Assembly: GCA_025358255.1 (NCBI GenBank)
Contig: JANYKC010000057.1
Span: forward strand, 62,001 to 126,000
DNA length: 64,000 nucleotides
Direction of reading: 5' to 3'
DNA from: Spirochaetaceae bacterium
GTDB lineage: Bacteria; Spirochaetota; Spirochaetia; Treponematales; Rectinemataceae
Below are positions 62,978-64,000 of this stretch, piece after piece (position 1 is the stretch's first letter; every line of letters begins with the position of its first letter). The notes beneath the pieces are model-generated. The model saw nothing but the letters and a program-made list of their open reading frames with translations, searched no databases and had not been told where the DNA came from. The translations under genes were made by a program, and so were the position numbers.

Positions 62978-63835
62978 GTGGCAATCCTTTCCCTGCAATC
63001 GCATGTCGCTTATGGCCACGTCGGAAACCGGGCGGCCGTTTTTCCCCTTGAACTCCTGGGTTTCGATGTATGGCCGATCAACACGGTGCAGTTCTCCAAC
63101 CACACGGGCTATGAATCATGGCGTGGCGAGGCATTCTCCCGTGGGCATATCGAGCTTGTCTGGAGCGGCATACGCGATCTGGGCGTCGTCGCGGATTGCG
63201 AGGCGATCCTATCGGGTTACCTTGGGGACCCCAGCATCGGCCAAGTGGTTCTTGACGCGGTCTCTGACGTCAAGGCCGCGCGGCCTAACGCCCTGTACTG
63301 CTGCGACCCAGTGATCGGCGACTATGGCACGGGGGTATTTGTCCGCGATGGCATAGAGAGCTTCATGGCGAATCACGCGCTTTCCGTAGCCGACATCGTC
63401 ACACCGAACCAATTCGAGGCGGAGCTTCTCGGAGATACCGTCATCGAGTGCCTGGATGACGCGAGGAGGGCCGCCGGGACAATCCATGAGAAGGGCCCGC
63501 GCATCGTCCTCATCACGAGCTATACGCCCAAGGACGGGGACGAAGGGCAGGTATCCCTCTTCCTTTCGGAAGAGGGGAGGTCGAGCGTCATCACGACACC
63601 TGTCCTCGCCTTTTCCGCCGCTCCGAGCGGCGCCGGCGATCTTGCGGCCGCATTGTTCCTCGGCCATTACCTGCATTCCCGCGATGCGGTCCAATCCCTT
63701 GAAAGGATGACTAATTCGGTTTTCAGCGTCCTTGAAAGGACCCAAGGCAGCTCATCGCGGGAGCTGAGGCTCGTCCAATCGGCCGATGCCCTCACCACAC
63801 CCCCGAAGCGCTTTGCGGCCCGTTCGGGGGGATGA
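62978..63835 (+). CDS. pdxY: Pyridoxal kinase (PdxY type)
   Basis: 285 residues from GTG 62978, 7 bases after TAGGAG. Ribokinase-superfamily signs: LSLQSHVAYGHVGNRAAVFPLELLG, INTVQFSNHTGY, CDPVIGDYGTGVFV, DIVTPNQFEAELL, and the anion hole with catalytic Asp in APSGAGDLAAALFLGHYL. It phosphorylates pyridoxal for salvage of vitamin B6 cofactor. The last codons can form a CCCCCGAA/TTCGGGGG hairpin (63800-63830). Confidence 0.95.
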   Translation: MAILSLQSHVAYGHVGNRAAVFPLELLGFDVWPINTVQFSNHTGYESWRGEAFSRGHIELVWSGIRDLGVVADCEAILSGYLGDPSIGQVVLDAVSDVKAARPNALYCCDPVIGDYGTGVFVRDGIESFMANHALSVADIVTPNQFEAELLGDTVIECLDDARRAAGTIHEKGPRIVLITSYTPKDGDEGQVSLFLSEEGRSSVITTPVLAFSAAPSGAGDLAAALFLGHYLHSRDAVQSLERMTNSVFSVLERTQGSSSRELRLVQSADALTTPPKRFAARSGG

Positions 63836-63857
63836 GGGCTAGCCGCGGGGCGGCGGG

Positions 63858-64000
63858 CTATTTCAGCTCGGTGAGGAGCTTGATGGCATCCTTCTGTCCC
63901 ATCGCGGCGGCTTTCTGGAGGTCGGCACGGGCTTCGGCGGTCTTGCCCTGCTCCTTGTAGAGGGCACCTCGATAGTACCAGGCGTCCTTGTTGGGATCCT
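63858..64000 (-). CDS. C-terminal end of a TPR protein (5' part beyond window)
   Basis: Only the last 47 codons are visible. They read as one and a half TPR units (DPNKDAWYYRGALYKEQGK, then TAEARADLQKAAAMGQKDAIKLLTELK). It converges on pdxY with 22 bases between stops. The full length, signal peptide and partners cannot be judged. Confidence 0.7.
   Translation of the reverse strand, partial: DPNKDAWYYRGALYKEQGKTAEARADLQKAAAMGQKDAIKLLTELK

Noticed and set aside
63800-63830. CCCCCGAA/TTCGGGGG hairpin at the end of pdxY
   Set aside because: It lies inside coding sequence and has no T run, so a terminator call is not supported.

Overview
The window is a gene-dense bacterial chromosome segment, roughly 62% G+C by eye. 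It has no rRNA, tRNA, CRISPR array or intact transposon that I can see. The gene set points to a spirochaete: a Thermus/spirochaete-style V-type ATPase operon, two DUF115 (MptE/Maf-like) proteins, several lipoproteins with relaxed lipoboxes, small outer-membrane beta-barrels, and many TPR proteins. The genus cannot be fixed from the sequence. The high G+C argues against the low-G+C Borrelia and Treponema pallidum groups.

Layout. 1-6.7 kb: a truncated D,D-carboxypeptidase and asnS; a TM2 protein, a PC4/YdbC protein and a Nudix hydrolase; a secreted caspase-like protease coupled to a beta-barrel; an SH3-like lipoprotein; folC. 6.8-13.1 kb: a HAD phosphatase and LarA-family pair, then a leftward operon of beta-barrel, lipoprotein and a RarA ATPase with an extra C-terminal domain. 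13.2-16.3 kb: unknown proteins and a lipoprotein with an HExxH zinc-protease motif. 16.2-22.9 kb: a leftward block of two DUF115 proteins, an unknown protein and a very acidic 756-residue protein. 23.0-26.1 kb: ftsB-like and a class A PBP. 26.1-26.6 kb: the only gene-free stretch above 300 bases. It holds a candidate leftward small RNA with its own terminator and a C-rich anti-Shine-Dalgarno loop, plus the gap promoter.

26.6-51.8 kb is a long rightward series: gap, pgk, a membrane protein, tpiA, secG, an EIIA-like protein, the V-ATPase genes (G-like, C, I, K, F, E, A, B, D), universal stress protein, flavodoxin-like protein, J-domain protein, SurA-like protein, nusB, TPR lipoprotein, map, htrA, a phosphoribosyltransferase and a large beta-helix protein. 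It places lower glycolysis, ion-driven ATP synthesis or proton pumping, and envelope quality control side by side. 51.9-64 kb: glgC divergent from a MrfA-MrfB repair pair; rlmN with two TPR genes; rsmD-smpB divergent from lepB; hemW; pdxY; and the end of another TPR gene.

The best leads are the small RNA at 26.2 kb, a 99-bp nested palindrome between mrfB and rlmN, the caspase/EF-hand plus beta-barrel pair, a signal peptidase lacking the usual lysine, back-to-back promoters sharing one -35 region, and several starts with almost no 5' leader. All functional calls are by eye from motifs; no database search was run.
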